Below, piece by piece: positions 28,401-36,662 of a stretch of DNA of 64,000 nucleotides. How positions within the stretch are numbered: the stretch's first letter is position 1; every line of letters begins with the position of its first letter. The notes beneath the pieces are model-generated. The model was not told the origin of the DNA, did not search any database, and worked only from the letters and a program-made list of their open reading frames with translations. The translations under genes and the position numbers were made by a program. Origin of the DNA: Verrucomicrobiaceae bacterium (GTDB taxonomy: Bacteria; Verrucomicrobiota; Verrucomicrobiia; Verrucomicrobiales; Verrucomicrobiaceae); assembly GCA_027486585.1 (NCBI GenBank), contig JAIXOU010000106.1, positions 1 to 64,000 on the forward strand. The letters are read 5' to 3'.

Positions 28401-31400
28401 GCTCCTACAGTAGGAGCAGGAACCCACGAAGTACCATCATCTGCGCCACTGTAGGTTAACCTCAATCTGCTAAATGGAGTGATATCTCTACCTTGGTTAA
28501 CCAAGGTTTCATTGCTGCCGATCGCCTGATTAAACGCCCATACTTCCAGCGTCTGATCGTCACCATAGCTAAAATCAATATCCGCCTTTGATGCACTTTC
28601 AAAAGCACTGCTGGTGCCATCAAACTGAACCCCAGGATAGCCGGTGCCAGCCACATCGGCTGAAACAGAAGGCGTGCCAACCTTGTCAAACGCACCCAAG
28701 GCTCCGCGGTTCATCCAGCTAGGTCCACCCGTAAAGTCCTGCGCACGTAGATCGACCCAGAGTTTACCTGCACTTGGCAGAACCTGCGGCACAAAAGTCA
28801 CATCCTCGCCGTAGGAAAATCCAAGAGCATTCCGAGAAACCACACGATAGTGATATTCGACTCCAGGCACTAAATTAGGGACATTCAATGTAACCACCGT
28901 CGGCACAGGCGAATTTGGCACAGGGATCGGAGCACTGGCGTTGTCATAAGAATCGGATGTTCCCCATTCAATCCAGGCCGTGGCAGGCATGCCAATAGAG
29001 GCAACCGTTCCATTAAGCGTCACGGATGTCGGGGTCAATCCGCTGACACCTGTGGTCACGGGGACTGGCACGGCAGGTGCATTTTGAACGGGTCCGACTC
29101 TGAAGTTGAAGAGGACATCAGCAGGCTTGAGAACGCCATCATGGATACGCATGGAGTTAATGTATCCCTGCATAAACTTACCCAGAACAGAAGAAGCATT
29201 TCTTGATGCACCCAGGGTGATAGCCTCAGATGAGGTGGCCAGAGTTAAACCAGGCACTGTTACTGCCTTAACACCGTTAATATAAAGGGTTGCTGGTTTT
29301 TTAGCTCCCTCATAGACATAGGCATAATGGTTCCAGCGAGCTAGCGGTGGCAATGTTTTGGCGGCGTAAGCAGCGTTGTTTTTTGCCACGGTTCCGTGCC
29401 TGACTGCGCCATCTGGTTGGGTTAAATTGCTATGGCTAATGGCCACTTGGGTGTCCACACCCTCTTTTCCCATATTCACAAGGGTGTCAGGGGATCCATA
29501 GCCTGGGTTATAAGCCCACACTTCGATCGTCCGATTTGCAGAACCAATGATTCCGGCCCAGGGATTTGGATCAGGGGAAGTAAAGGAAGGCGCAGCAAGT
29601 TCATAAGCCATCGTCTTCCCATCAAAGAAGACCCCTGGTAAACCGGTGCCGTGAACATTTGGGGAAACAAAAGTTGGGACTGCCGCTACAAAATCCCCCA
29701 AGGAGGTGCCTAAATTCTTCCAGGCATTTGTGCCAGCCGTACTATGGTTAGCCGAGGCATTGACGATCAGATTACCAGTGGTCAGATAGGGCACTGCGGT
29801 TGACACCTGGACTCCTCCGACGCGCGTTCCACCCAGACCAGAATCACTGACGGCCTCTAGCTGGTAATAAAGAATCGTTCCCTCAGGTAATCCTGTGATG
29901 GTTTGCGTCACCACCACAGGTTTGGTGCCGTTTGGCAGGCTGAACCATTCTTCCGGAGGCGGTGGCACTGATAGATTCGTTGGGCTATCTCCAGTTCTAA
30001 AATAGTATCTGAGGCTGCCTCGATTCGGGTTGATGGTACCCGCGAGGGTGATCGAGTTGGCGGTGTGTCCAGCATCCAAGGTCGTCACCACGGTTGGTGG
30101 AGCCTGCGTCCGGATCATCCGTACGATCCCTTTAGAGACTCCCATAGCATTGGTGGCTACAGCACGATAGTAGTACGTACCAGGGTATTTGAGGTTCCCT
30201 AAAAATTGACTCATGGGGACAAAACTCGTACCATTGCCCGCAGGGTTTTGATCGATGGTGCGGTTAGGTAAGGAGGCTGGTGAGGTGCCCCACTCAAAAT
30301 AGGAAGTTGTGATGAGGTTGCTTGCAATGTACTTCCCAGTTAAGGTTGCACTTGTGTGCGCAGGGCCCGTGATCGGGTCCGTGAATACCTCTGGGACCGC
30401 GTCATCTCGTAGAGTAACGGTATGGGTGCGTGTTCCGATATTAGCACCGACTGCATTCACCAATTCAAACTCAATTGTCTCATCGCCCTCCGGAGTGGTA
30501 TCTGGATTGGTAACAATAGCGAAAGTCTTCGACGTTGCTCCTGTTGTACTGAACCTTAAGAAGCCGGTTGTTGGTATTAACGGATCTAGATCTGTGGCTG
30601 GAATTTTAAGACTGTAGTCCACACCACGCCCGGTTGCGGATCCACCGATCAGTCTATATTGCACGGTCACCTCTCCAGTAGTGGGCAAGGAGCTAATGGA
30701 CACGGTCACATTCTGTTCCGTGGCTTTTAATGCAGTTTTTTCATTCACCGTGCTGGTTGCAGTCGAAAAACCCACCACTGGACTTGAACCTGGATAGCCT
30801 TCATCATCATCAATAACAATTGAGGATTTGCCCCACCTAATGCCATAGGAATTATCTATGTCTGGTTCGATTGAAACTACCAAGTCCCGACTCCCCCTTG
30901 GAATACTGTCATTAATGACATTGAGTTCTAAAGTGGCTCTATTTTGGGTAGGCTGAATAGTTACCACCCCCAAAGTCTGCGGAGGAGCCAAAGTATAATC
31001 CGTACCTAGTTCAGCTTTACCCGACAAAGAATAAAATACTTCCATTGGGTTAGCGATAGCATCACCAGATCCGGGCCTCCAGAATTGGAATTGAATTCTT
31101 CTGGCTGGATTCTCAGAGATATTATTCAGAGAGCCAGTGCGCTCAACAAAAGACACCGTAACACCGGGTGAATCTCTATCCAAAATGAGAACTGTGGCTT
31201 CAGTTTCAAACCCCAAACTGTAGTTTTGAGCCGAGCTAGGAAGCAGTTGTACCACAAGTTTTTCTGTGGGTTCAGCCACACCATCGTTTTTAATGGTAAT
31301 TGCAATGGTTTTGGATAAATCCTTTTCCAAAAATTCAATTTCTCCAGCTGGATCGGTCCCATACGGCGAGTTATAGTCCGAGTTAACTGTAGCAGTACTT

Positions 31401-34400
31401 TTCGCGGAAGAAATTTGATATCTTACTTTTATACTCGAACCCGTCGGCCCGGGAGCTGGGCGCTCGATTCTATACAACGTTCTTGTCTCATCCAATTCTA
31501 AAAATGGATCACTCAAAGGCACCAAGGTAAACTGACTAATATTGGTATCTTTGATGGTGATCACAGCCTCATTGGACAAACCAACGGCGTATTCAGGATC
31601 AGTTGCAAGACGGAGAACGACGGTTTGATCCAGTTCGTCTATGGAATCGGCAATTGGTACAATCAGGATGTCTGCAGAAAGCTCATTCGCTGGAATAACT
31701 GCCACACCTTCGATACGCCTGTAATCACTCCCTGAAAGAGCGCTGCCACCCAATGAAAACTTCACCAATAAATCTTCACCTATGTCCACGGCTGATCGTG
31801 TAACCACAAATCTAGCAGGTGTTGGGCTGGCTTCAGTACAGTTAGGTACTGGCGCTGTGACTTGAACGATCGGCTGATCGTTGTCCAAAACAAAAAAGGT
31901 TGACTGATTTGACAGGCTATTTTTCACATAAGAGGCACTCGTCTTCAATGAGACGCTAAAACGCTCTGTCCCTTCCGCATACGGATCGTTAATTGCCGAG
32001 ATGCTAAAGGTAGCCTCGGTTTGGCCAACTGGTATCTCAACCGTCAATGGTGCAGAAAAATCTGAACCGTTTGTAGCTATGTCAGTGCCATCCAATGGGT
32101 CCTTCAATGGATAGTCTAAATTGACCGTGAGCGGATTGGTCACACTGCCATCTCTCGTCACACGAACTATGCCTCTATCCCCATTTTCGCCGATGCTTGG
32201 ATCATCAACGGACAACTTGACCTGCGGCAGTGTTGTATCGTTATCAAGGATGGCAACGACAGCACTTCTCTGGCCACTTACATGATACGGCACCGTCCTT
32301 GGAGCTGCGTCCGTTGCGTAGGCATAGGATGCATCAGGAATATCAACAACAGCATATTCAGTGCCTTCTGCATGGGTGTCATTCACTGGTGTAATGGTCA
32401 TGATAATGGTCGCCTGGCCATCCCTAAAACTCACCCCCTCGCAGCCCCTCAGCTCATCTCGATTATTGCCATTATAAACTTGGCCAATGGGTAATTCAAC
32501 GGTTGATGGAAGAGCCCTCCAACTCAATCGGTAATCTGAATCTAAATTTGGGTCTAGACCAGGGACTATATCTGGGTCTCTAGTTGCCGTTCCCTGGCTC
32601 CTCAGCATGACTGGCACTGTGAGAATCCCTGAGCTGCTACTTCTAGTCAGCGTAATGGTGCCTGATGCACCTCCTTCAGTTGCAGTAGCTGTCGTCACCA
32701 CCACATTGACATTCGGGACGATGTCCGCAGACTCCCGCCAATTGAGTCCGACTTTATCCGTACCTAGAATTGGTTCATAAGTCGCCACCCCTTGAGGGAT
32801 GTAAATTTTGGGATAATTGGCTGTTGCAACCGTTATTGTGAAACCTGGTGCGAGGTTAGTCAGCGTGTAGTTTCCATCAGCATCTGTATAGATAGAACGG
32901 AATTCAGCTGGGCCATCCTGGGATGTATTGCTAGCTGGGTAAATATTTTCCAGAGGGTCATTGGAAACCAAAACGCCTTCTACAGGCAGATTGTTAGGTG
33001 TCCCATCTCGGATCGTGCCGGAGACTATGGGTTCAAACACTATCTCATTGCCTTGTTGGTCCAGACCCTGAACTTCCACCAATAAAGATTTGATGGTCCG
33101 CAGACCTTTCATGTCACTGACCACACACAACACCGAATATCTGCCTGGTTGTGCCCACCGCTTTGTCTGAATTCTCGAGTTATCCGTCGAAAAGGTTTTA
33201 TCTCCAAAATCCCATGAATACGCTAAAGCATCGCGCTGGGCATCCGTCCCAAAGGCAGTGAATGTGATGCTCTCTTCTACTCTGATCACGCGCGTGTTAG
33301 CCTCAATGGTAAGGCTAGGTTTTTGATTTCCAGGGAAGGGACCACGGTTTACCACAACGTCCATGTACGGGATGGCGGTTTTATCTTTAACTGTATCACT
33401 TTTGAATATCGGGGTGATGTGCAGATCATTGTCTTTGTCTGAGTAGGTCTGCCCGACAACCAGTCCAGCATCATCACGACTATCTGCGCCTGCTGCAGCA
33501 TTACCTGGCCGTGAGCCAGGAGTCATGTCAAGTAAATGAGCGCCTCCATTACTACCAAAGGCTTGGTTATTTCTAAAGCCAGTGCCCCAAGCACTCCAGT
33601 TGACCATAAGACCGTTCATGAAGCTTGGGATCGTCAGGTGAGTCTGTCTGAATTCAAACCAATAATCTCTCTCAGAGTCCATCTTCACAGCCAACGCATA
33701 GCGCTTATCCGCATCTGCCCGATCCTGATCTCCCTGATAAATCCTGTATGTACCATTGGCCTTCACTTGGTGAACGGCCCCAGGGCTGAGCCATCCTAAA
33801 ATGGACTTATGAACGGATACCATTGGCCCCATGACGACTCCGCCAGTAGAACCCATCACGTCGAACTTATTACCATACTCCTGGTTTAAGCCGGGACCTG
33901 TCAGCGTTGGTTGGTTAGTCACCCAGTAATTGGCGTGAAACAGTCCCAAATTATGGCCTAACTCATGGGTCAAAACGGCCACTGAAGAAGTTTTAAGCCA
34001 AACTCCTCCGGCTCCCACATAGCCCAATCCTCCAAATGATCCAGGCCCACCCACATACTCAACCACATCCAAGTCAAAACTATTGGCGTCGTAGCCCATT
34101 CTGGCGGCTATCGTCAAAGCATGATCGCGCAAGACGAATTCTCCATTGGGTTGATTGCCTATAACACTAGTAGAGGAGTTGTACCAAGTCTGAGGGTAAG
34201 GGAGCACAATCAGCGGGGCTACGGTAGGCGTCAGGTAAAACTGACCATAACTGTTTGTCATGTAGTATTCAGTGGCCTTCCTGAGATTTTCATAGCAACT
34301 GGCTTCAGTCTGCGGATCACGCATGACGTCGGGGAACGCGACGCGGAGATAAAGCAGCTTTTTGGTGCCTGTGGTCCAGCCTGGAGGCACGTTGAATGGT

Positions 34401-35389
34401 GTTGCCCCGCCTCCAGTTCCGCCTTCAGCCAAGACTTTTTTACCCCAATGGGCATCCGCTTCGTCCTGAGTCAATTGATCACCAAATTGGCCGATGTGGC
34501 CACTAGCACACAAGAAATAAACTTTACGATTATCCTCCACAACGGCCGCTTTCGCGGTCACGGGGGCAGGTTGACCATTTGCCGACTGCTCGATAGGCGT
34601 GGTCTTTCCAGAAATAGGACAGACCTCCACAGTAGGTTTATCTGGATTCGGACGTTCTCCGACTTCCAAGACGCGCACAGGTGAATCCAAAACTGCCAAT
34701 TCCCCACCCACGGCAACACCACTCACACGTGTGGATTTACGGCTCCTCATCTTGCTGCGCGAGCCATAAAGGTAGGCATTGTAAAAATTCCCAGCACCCG
34801 CAGATTCAGGCTCAAACAAATGTCGCGCAGAAGCTGTTTTATTTGAACTCTGAGCGCTTTCCTCAGGAACAACACCCAGCACCATCATACTGCCGCGGTC
34901 ATTCACTCGGCTTTCAAGTCGTTGCTCAATTTCATCAGGCAGGTCCTGGCGCACCACCATCGGGACAGCCAATTCCAGAGCTAACTTCGGATCATTTGGG
35001 ATGGTCTGCTTCATGGCTACACGATGCAAATCAGCTAATTCTTGCCCCTTGCTGATGAGTTTGGCGCGGTCGGCCGGCTCCGCAGCAAAGTAACTCTCAG
35101 CCCAATTTCTGAAGTTTTTTACCGCATCAGGAGCGGCTGCCGTCACCTTTGGCACCTTAACTGCTCCTGCAGGTTGGATGACAACATGCCTGATCTTTGG
35201 TTGGATGACTTGGGCAGGAACTTCGACAGACGAAATCTCGTTTTTGGGCTTTACCGAGAGCTCCGTTTTTGCTGGAGCTTTTGCTGATTGATCCGGTCCA
35301 CGACCTTGATACCAAGACCATAAGATCAGGCTACAGACGCCTATCGTAAGAGACTGGATGATTAACTTCGAGGTGATGTGCTTTTTCAT
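22430..35389 (-). CDS. giant secreted multidomain protein with M6-like metalloprotease domain
   Basis: 4,319 residues in one uninterrupted frame. Rough domain order: signal/anchor helix (1-30); M6-like metallopeptidase (about 360-690) with HELGHNLGLFH, zinc ligands H475, H479 and H485; PKD (about 700-770); carboxypeptidase regulatory-like (about 800-870); a series of Calx-beta domains (about 890-1660) with acidic calcium-binding loops; Fn3-like segments; two LamG-like domains (about 1950 and 2280, each with TIEVWAYN/TLEVWAFN); cadherin-like tandem repeats (about 2640-2980); a six-blade Kelch propeller (about 2995-3430, each blade with a GG...NDLW pattern); another Calx-beta, two Ig-like domains and a putative-Ig domain; and a C-terminal module from about 3930. 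That last module is shared with the CAP protein at 52328. It is likely a cell-surface adhesin or protease. Confidence 0.9.
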   Translation of the reverse strand: MKKHITSKLIIQSLTIGVCSLILWSWYQGRGPDQSAKAPAKTELSVKPKNEISSVEVPAQVIQPKIRHVVIQPAGAVKVPKVTAAAPDAVKNFRNWAESYFAAEPADRAKLISKGQELADLHRVAMKQTIPNDPKLALELAVPMVVRQDLPDEIEQRLESRVNDRGSMMVLGVVPEESAQSSNKTASARHLFEPESAGAGNFYNAYLYGSRSKMRSRKSTRVSGVAVGGELAVLDSPVRVLEVGERPNPDKPTVEVCPISGKTTPIEQSANGQPAPVTAKAAVVEDNRKVYFLCASGHIGQFGDQLTQDEADAHWGKKVLAEGGTGGGATPFNVPPGWTTGTKKLLYLRVAFPDVMRDPQTEASCYENLRKATEYYMTNSYGQFYLTPTVAPLIVLPYPQTWYNSSTSVIGNQPNGEFVLRDHALTIAARMGYDANSFDLDVVEYVGGPGSFGGLGYVGAGGVWLKTSSVAVLTHELGHNLGLFHANYWVTNQPTLTGPGLNQEYGNKFDVMGSTGGVVMGPMVSVHKSILGWLSPGAVHQVKANGTYRIYQGDQDRADADKRYALAVKMDSERDYWFEFRQTHLTIPSFMNGLMVNWSAWGTGFRNNQAFGSNGGAHLLDMTPGSRPGNAAAGADSRDDAGLVVGQTYSDKDNDLHITPIFKSDTVKDKTAIPYMDVVVNRGPFPGNQKPSLTIEANTRVIRVEESITFTAFGTDAQRDALAYSWDFGDKTFSTDNSRIQTKRWAQPGRYSVLCVVSDMKGLRTIKSLLVEVQGLDQQGNEIVFEPIVSGTIRDGTPNNLPVEGVLVSNDPLENIYPASNTSQDGPAEFRSIYTDADGNYTLTNLAPGFTITVATANYPKIYIPQGVATYEPILGTDKVGLNWRESADIVPNVNVVVTTATATEGGASGTITLTRSSSSGILTVPVMLRSQGTATRDPDIVPGLDPNLDSDYRLSWRALPSTVELPIGQVYNGNNRDELRGCEGVSFRDGQATIIMTITPVNDTHAEGTEYAVVDIPDASYAYATDAAPRTVPYHVSGQRSAVVAILDNDTTLPQVKLSVDDPSIGENGDRGIVRVTRDGSVTNPLTVNLDYPLKDPLDGTDIATNGSDFSAPLTVEIPVGQTEATFSISAINDPYAEGTERFSVSLKTSASYVKNSLSNQSTFFVLDNDQPIVQVTAPVPNCTEASPTPARFVVTRSAVDIGEDLLVKFSLGGSALSGSDYRRIEGVAVIPANELSADILIVPIADSIDELDQTVVLRLATDPEYAVGLSNEAVITIKDTNISQFTLVPLSDPFLELDETRTLYRIERPAPGPTGSSIKVRYQISSAKSTATVNSDYNSPYGTDPAGEIEFLEKDLSKTIAITIKNDGVAEPTEKLVVQLLPSSAQNYSLGFETEATVLILDRDSPGVTVSFVERTGSLNNISENPARRIQFQFWRPGSGDAIANPMEVFYSLSGKAELGTDYTLAPPQTLGVVTIQPTQNRATLELNVINDSIPRGSRDLVVSIEPDIDNSYGIRWGKSSIVIDDDEGYPGSSPVVGFSTATSTVNEKTALKATEQNVTVSISSLPTTGEVTVQYRLIGGSATGRGVDYSLKIPATDLDPLIPTTGFLRFSTTGATSKTFAIVTNPDTTPEGDETIEFELVNAVGANIGTRTHTVTLRDDAVPEVFTDPITGPAHTSATLTGKYIASNLITTSYFEWGTSPASLPNRTIDQNPAGNGTSFVPMSQFLGNLKYPGTYYYRAVATNAMGVSKGIVRMIRTQAPPTVVTTLDAGHTANSITLAGTINPNRGSLRYYFRTGDSPTNLSVPPPPEEWFSLPNGTKPVVVTQTITGLPEGTILYYQLEAVSDSGLGGTRVGGVQVSTAVPYLTTGNLIVNASANHSTAGTNAWKNLGTSLGDFVAAVPTFVSPNVHGTGLPGVFFDGKTMAYELAAPSFTSPDPNPWAGIIGSANRTIEVWAYNPGYGSPDTLVNMGKEGVDTQVAISHSNLTQPDGAVRHGTVAKNNAAYAAKTLPPLARWNHYAYVYEGAKKPATLYINGVKAVTVPGLTLATSSEAITLGASRNASSVLGKFMQGYINSMRIHDGVLKPADVLFNFRVGPVQNAPAVPVPVTTGVSGLTPTSVTLNGTVASIGMPATAWIEWGTSDSYDNASAPIPVPNSPVPTVVTLNVPNLVPGVEYHYRVVSRNALGFSYGEDVTFVPQVLPSAGKLWVDLRAQDFTGGPSWMNRGALGAFDKVGTPSVSADVAGTGYPGVQFDGTSSAFESASKADIDFSYGDDQTLEVWAFNQAIGSNETLVNQGRDITPFSRLRLTYSGADDGTSWVPAPTVGAWTHFAVVVSAGTRTLYINGVPSGSVTPVAGVNQWDDQVLLGANRSEAGLRDFTEAFSGFINTVRIHGGAMLPAQIKASFDAGPSTETASFGLAPVVVTSAPPAMISDVHATLGGTVQAGGLPTTYWIEWGTSLAFGNQTPPTRLSNSYSLNTVSVPVGGLPAATLIHYRLVAENSQGRTPGGTLTFTTLGSALAGVPKAQTNPATLIVLGKATLNGLASAGTAPATAWFEYGTTAEMSLRSPKVTIPANAPPRAMTFVAAALPPHTAYTFRLVVESTNGSVVGATQAFTSFNSLPVVAAVAMKVVENVPMLIPFKGTDADKEPITYTISTGPTNGTITGTSPNFFYTATNASLSGTDSFQYTATDGAATSTAAAVTVSITPVNDAPVATSATLTSPTLSGTLVGTDEEGDSITVFLLSKQPDSGSVALNANTGVFSYTPNVGFYGTDTFEFRVVAGGQTSAPGVITLNVTAATPTALATNVFTPKNVDVDGQVLASRFNSTAGFTKVTDPNPLHGTISAFDVDTGSFTFVPETDYVGLATFTFTVTEGMTTSAPATVTIVVGGPEANSDEFSGVEDDVVVVSTPLPATDPNSTLPLTYSVVATANVKNGVLLMKPDGTFTYNPKAGFVGVDRFEYQVTNGTLFSNPAAVTITITKRPPNWVWSQGPNIAKQSGIYGTRRAANSANMPGARGDFVSWAEPNGTLWIFGGQGFAEGKVAGLLNDLWKRDPMTGLWTWVSGSNGMNAKANYGAQGLSEDTNQPGARSGAVSWLDQDGTLWMFGGNGFDETSAKAGALNDLWSFDPNSLEWTWWKGSSIVNVNGTYGVKGASSSTSTPGARQGATAWVDGENTLWLFGGLGQPGTGTVSGPLNDLWKYIPAENTWTWVSGESGLNAVGVYGELGGISSVANPGARSFASGWVDHDGLLYLYGGNGLGAAPKTVGLLNDLWVYYPESNRWSWIKGSPALGAPTVSGLLGVTNPSNVPSGRAGSMTWITGNQEVWMFGGQTRSGLVNDLWRFDLTSKSWTLLKSPTTAGVYGSILVGAPSNTPGSRRGSAAFTDSSGDLWLLGGANAANAFNDLWLLDALDTVSVQTLAATSVTNTSADINAEITVRKAGASFGFNYWPLGRLADLIEISGGSSDQEGLVPITESISALQSGTKYAFRAFAVENGIRTYGKIMVFETTGSPPAISVGFGLANDTTNEGNGSYFVAVELSAPSSELVTVPVIPTLPGPLTISGVAEVNDDYGTLPSVISFPPGQTTFWIRVPLVNDSLSESDELLTLTLGVPSGSTTLGAQSTFDLTIQDDDILPRIDSLNQPVSQFVRLGQPVELKVTSAGDPLKLKYQWKSNNNNIPNATSSTYKFIATLASAARYTCFVSNDAGSTTSTIAEIFVLDSKPQLRVVEKGDVVMSVVAAAPLGAKISYRWRYSDEPETRVIAEGPSIIGTQSPAMTIKNVRPEDSRGYICRVFKAGQSSLSLDAFLQELSVPNAPPTIPGASPFSLPTGVVGVPYSYQVVVGSDLRTLPTKYAATNLPKGLTINAKTGLISGRPTVVAAPQNVSITASNVYNTVDTLGKPSAVTNSVTRTGIRITILGLPTGVQGTYVGLIDRAPATMNMGGRVDLAITPAGAYTLKLNLSGLSASASGSVAPIIVGNTVPYVEGTAEFKRKAGQSNLRLKFTVTSAGEMTADLTDLQTVPLTASCTGVRLGYSAADNPPNPGDYTMLFDLRDPQVGVLRIPQGNGFATMALAKDGKITGVGRTADGNAFTLATILGADGKMPVFASFTPILGTLHGVPSLVPDIAPNSYINGTVTWNKAAAPSPVRSLLYHEGFSPITMDVLGGRYLPVENGAVVRGLVNNANKAINARLEFSEGGLLTSELDMSVLSITNPAPPVKTTQLIVLPSNNPNNLTFVLPAKPAGSFNGKVDILNSRKELVRNLTYQGVMARVKDPNTSVIEWKAAGFVLVPQLPQPGQTIKTSTVLSGQVVLEPTP

Positions 35390-36067
35390 GGCTTTGAATC
35401 TTTAGGGGTCAATGAACCGTGCTTTGTTCATTAATTACCTTTTATTTTTTTCATTTTTAGCAGTCCGCCCGTTTTGTTGCAAGCATTTACATAGGCAATA
35501 CATTTTTCTGCCGAATTCCCTGATAAAGCGTCTTCAAATTTTGCCATTCCCACAGATTATCTTCGCATCATAAAAAGGCAGGTGATTCAGACCCGCAAAT
35601 GTGTGGCAGCCAATGTTAATTTTTGCACAGGGACAGCATGGGAGCCAAGAAACCGAAATGCGAATAAATAGCAAAGAAATGCTTTGATTTAGTGAATTAG
35701 AATGTGGAGCAACCGCTCAACCTATTCAGGACATCCTTATACTTAAGGACACCAAAGCAAAATACCTTTATTGCCGTTCCATTTGAACCATTCCTGTTTG
35801 CTCCTGCTTTTCATTCGAAAATTCCAGGGTTCTTGGGCCAGCCTTTTTATTCTGTTCAGCCGCGAAAGGAGCTCACCAAGATCCTGCCCACATTAAAAAA
35901 CACTTCTAGTTTGTTGAAACCCGAGCTTTTAAAGCCTCCAATCGACAATACCGCCTAAACACGACTCAATGTTTTAATCTTCTCTCACCTGAAGGGTTTT
36001 AATCATTTCCCTGAGACATGGCAGTTTAAAGTCCTGACGCAGATCACATTCTTTTAACCTGTCGAAT
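35390..36067. other. intergenic region upstream of the giant gene
   Basis: About 680 A/T-rich bases between the giant gene (its start is at 35389) and the end of the Wza-like gene. It holds the inverted repeat at 35411-35432. A plus-strand ORF of 84 codons (35704-35958) has no recognisable domain and is probably chance. No clear terminator for the Wza-like gene was found. Confidence 0.5.
35411..35432. promoter_or_regulatory. inverted repeat upstream of the giant gene
   Basis: AATGAAC at 35411-35417 and GTTCATT at 35426-35432 form a 7-bp inverted repeat with an 8-base spacer, 22-43 bases upstream of the giant gene's ATG. It could be an operator or a leader hairpin. Confidence 0.3.
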
Positions 36068-36637
36068 TTACTCTGGCACGATGATTTGGTCATCTGGCTC
36101 AACCTGTACATCCACTTGAGGATTACCAACATTAGAAACGAGGTTGTGAATCGTTGGCGTTCTTCCAGCACGGATGAGCTTGACCTTTTTCATGTTTCCA
36201 AAGGGCGTCGGACCACCGGCGGTCATGATGGCTTGAGTGAGCGACATGTTTTGTTTGAAGGGAATGGCTCCAGGCTTATTGACGCCCGTAATCGTGACAT
36301 TGCGTGTCGGTCCGCCTTCGCCGCCGCCACCGTCGATAGAAACGAGCACATTAGGCCGAGTGTAGATTTCACGAGCTACGTAAGTCTGCTCAATGACTTT
36401 CTGGAGGCTCGACGGCTTGATACCCTGGGCTTTGACCTCGCCAATGTGAAGAAGGTTCACGGTGCCGTTGTCTGAGATGGTGTAGATACCACGAATCTGT
36501 GCCACTTCGTTATCTGGAATGGCACCAATGCTGATGGTGATACGATCTCCTTTACGCAAAGGCAGTTCGCCGCTTTGCGCCAGAACTGAACTCAGGCTAA
36601 CCAAAAGAAGCTGAACGAGAATGAGTGCTTTTTTCAT
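36068..36637 (-). CDS. polysaccharide export protein (Wza-like, SLBB)
   Basis: A 189-residue protein with a signal peptide (residues 1-20, MKKALILVQLLLVSLSSVLA). It then has the polysaccharide export domain (GDRITISIGAIPDNEVAQIRG) and an SLBB domain near residues 100-170 (VTITGVNKPGAIPFKQNMSL), as in Wza/GumB. It lacks the lipobox Cys of Wza and the C-terminal helix of Wza, so it may stay periplasmic or need a partner for the outer-membrane pore. The ATG at 36637 is chosen because the longer frame to 36862 overlaps the kinase gene and hides the signal peptide. It lies 25 bp after the BY-kinase gene. Confidence 0.85.
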   Translation of the reverse strand: MKKALILVQLLLVSLSSVLAQSGELPLRKGDRITISIGAIPDNEVAQIRGIYTISDNGTVNLLHIGEVKAQGIKPSSLQKVIEQTYVAREIYTRPNVLVSIDGGGGEGGPTRNVTITGVNKPGAIPFKQNMSLTQAIMTAGGPTPFGNMKKVKLIRAGRTPTIHNLVSNVGNPQVDVQVEPDDQIIVPE

Positions 36638-36662
36638 GATTCGAAGATGGTGAGTAAGGATT

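Noticed and set aside
35704-35958. plus-strand ORF of 84 codons upstream of the giant gene
   Set aside because: No domain, no ribosome-binding site and low-complexity composition.
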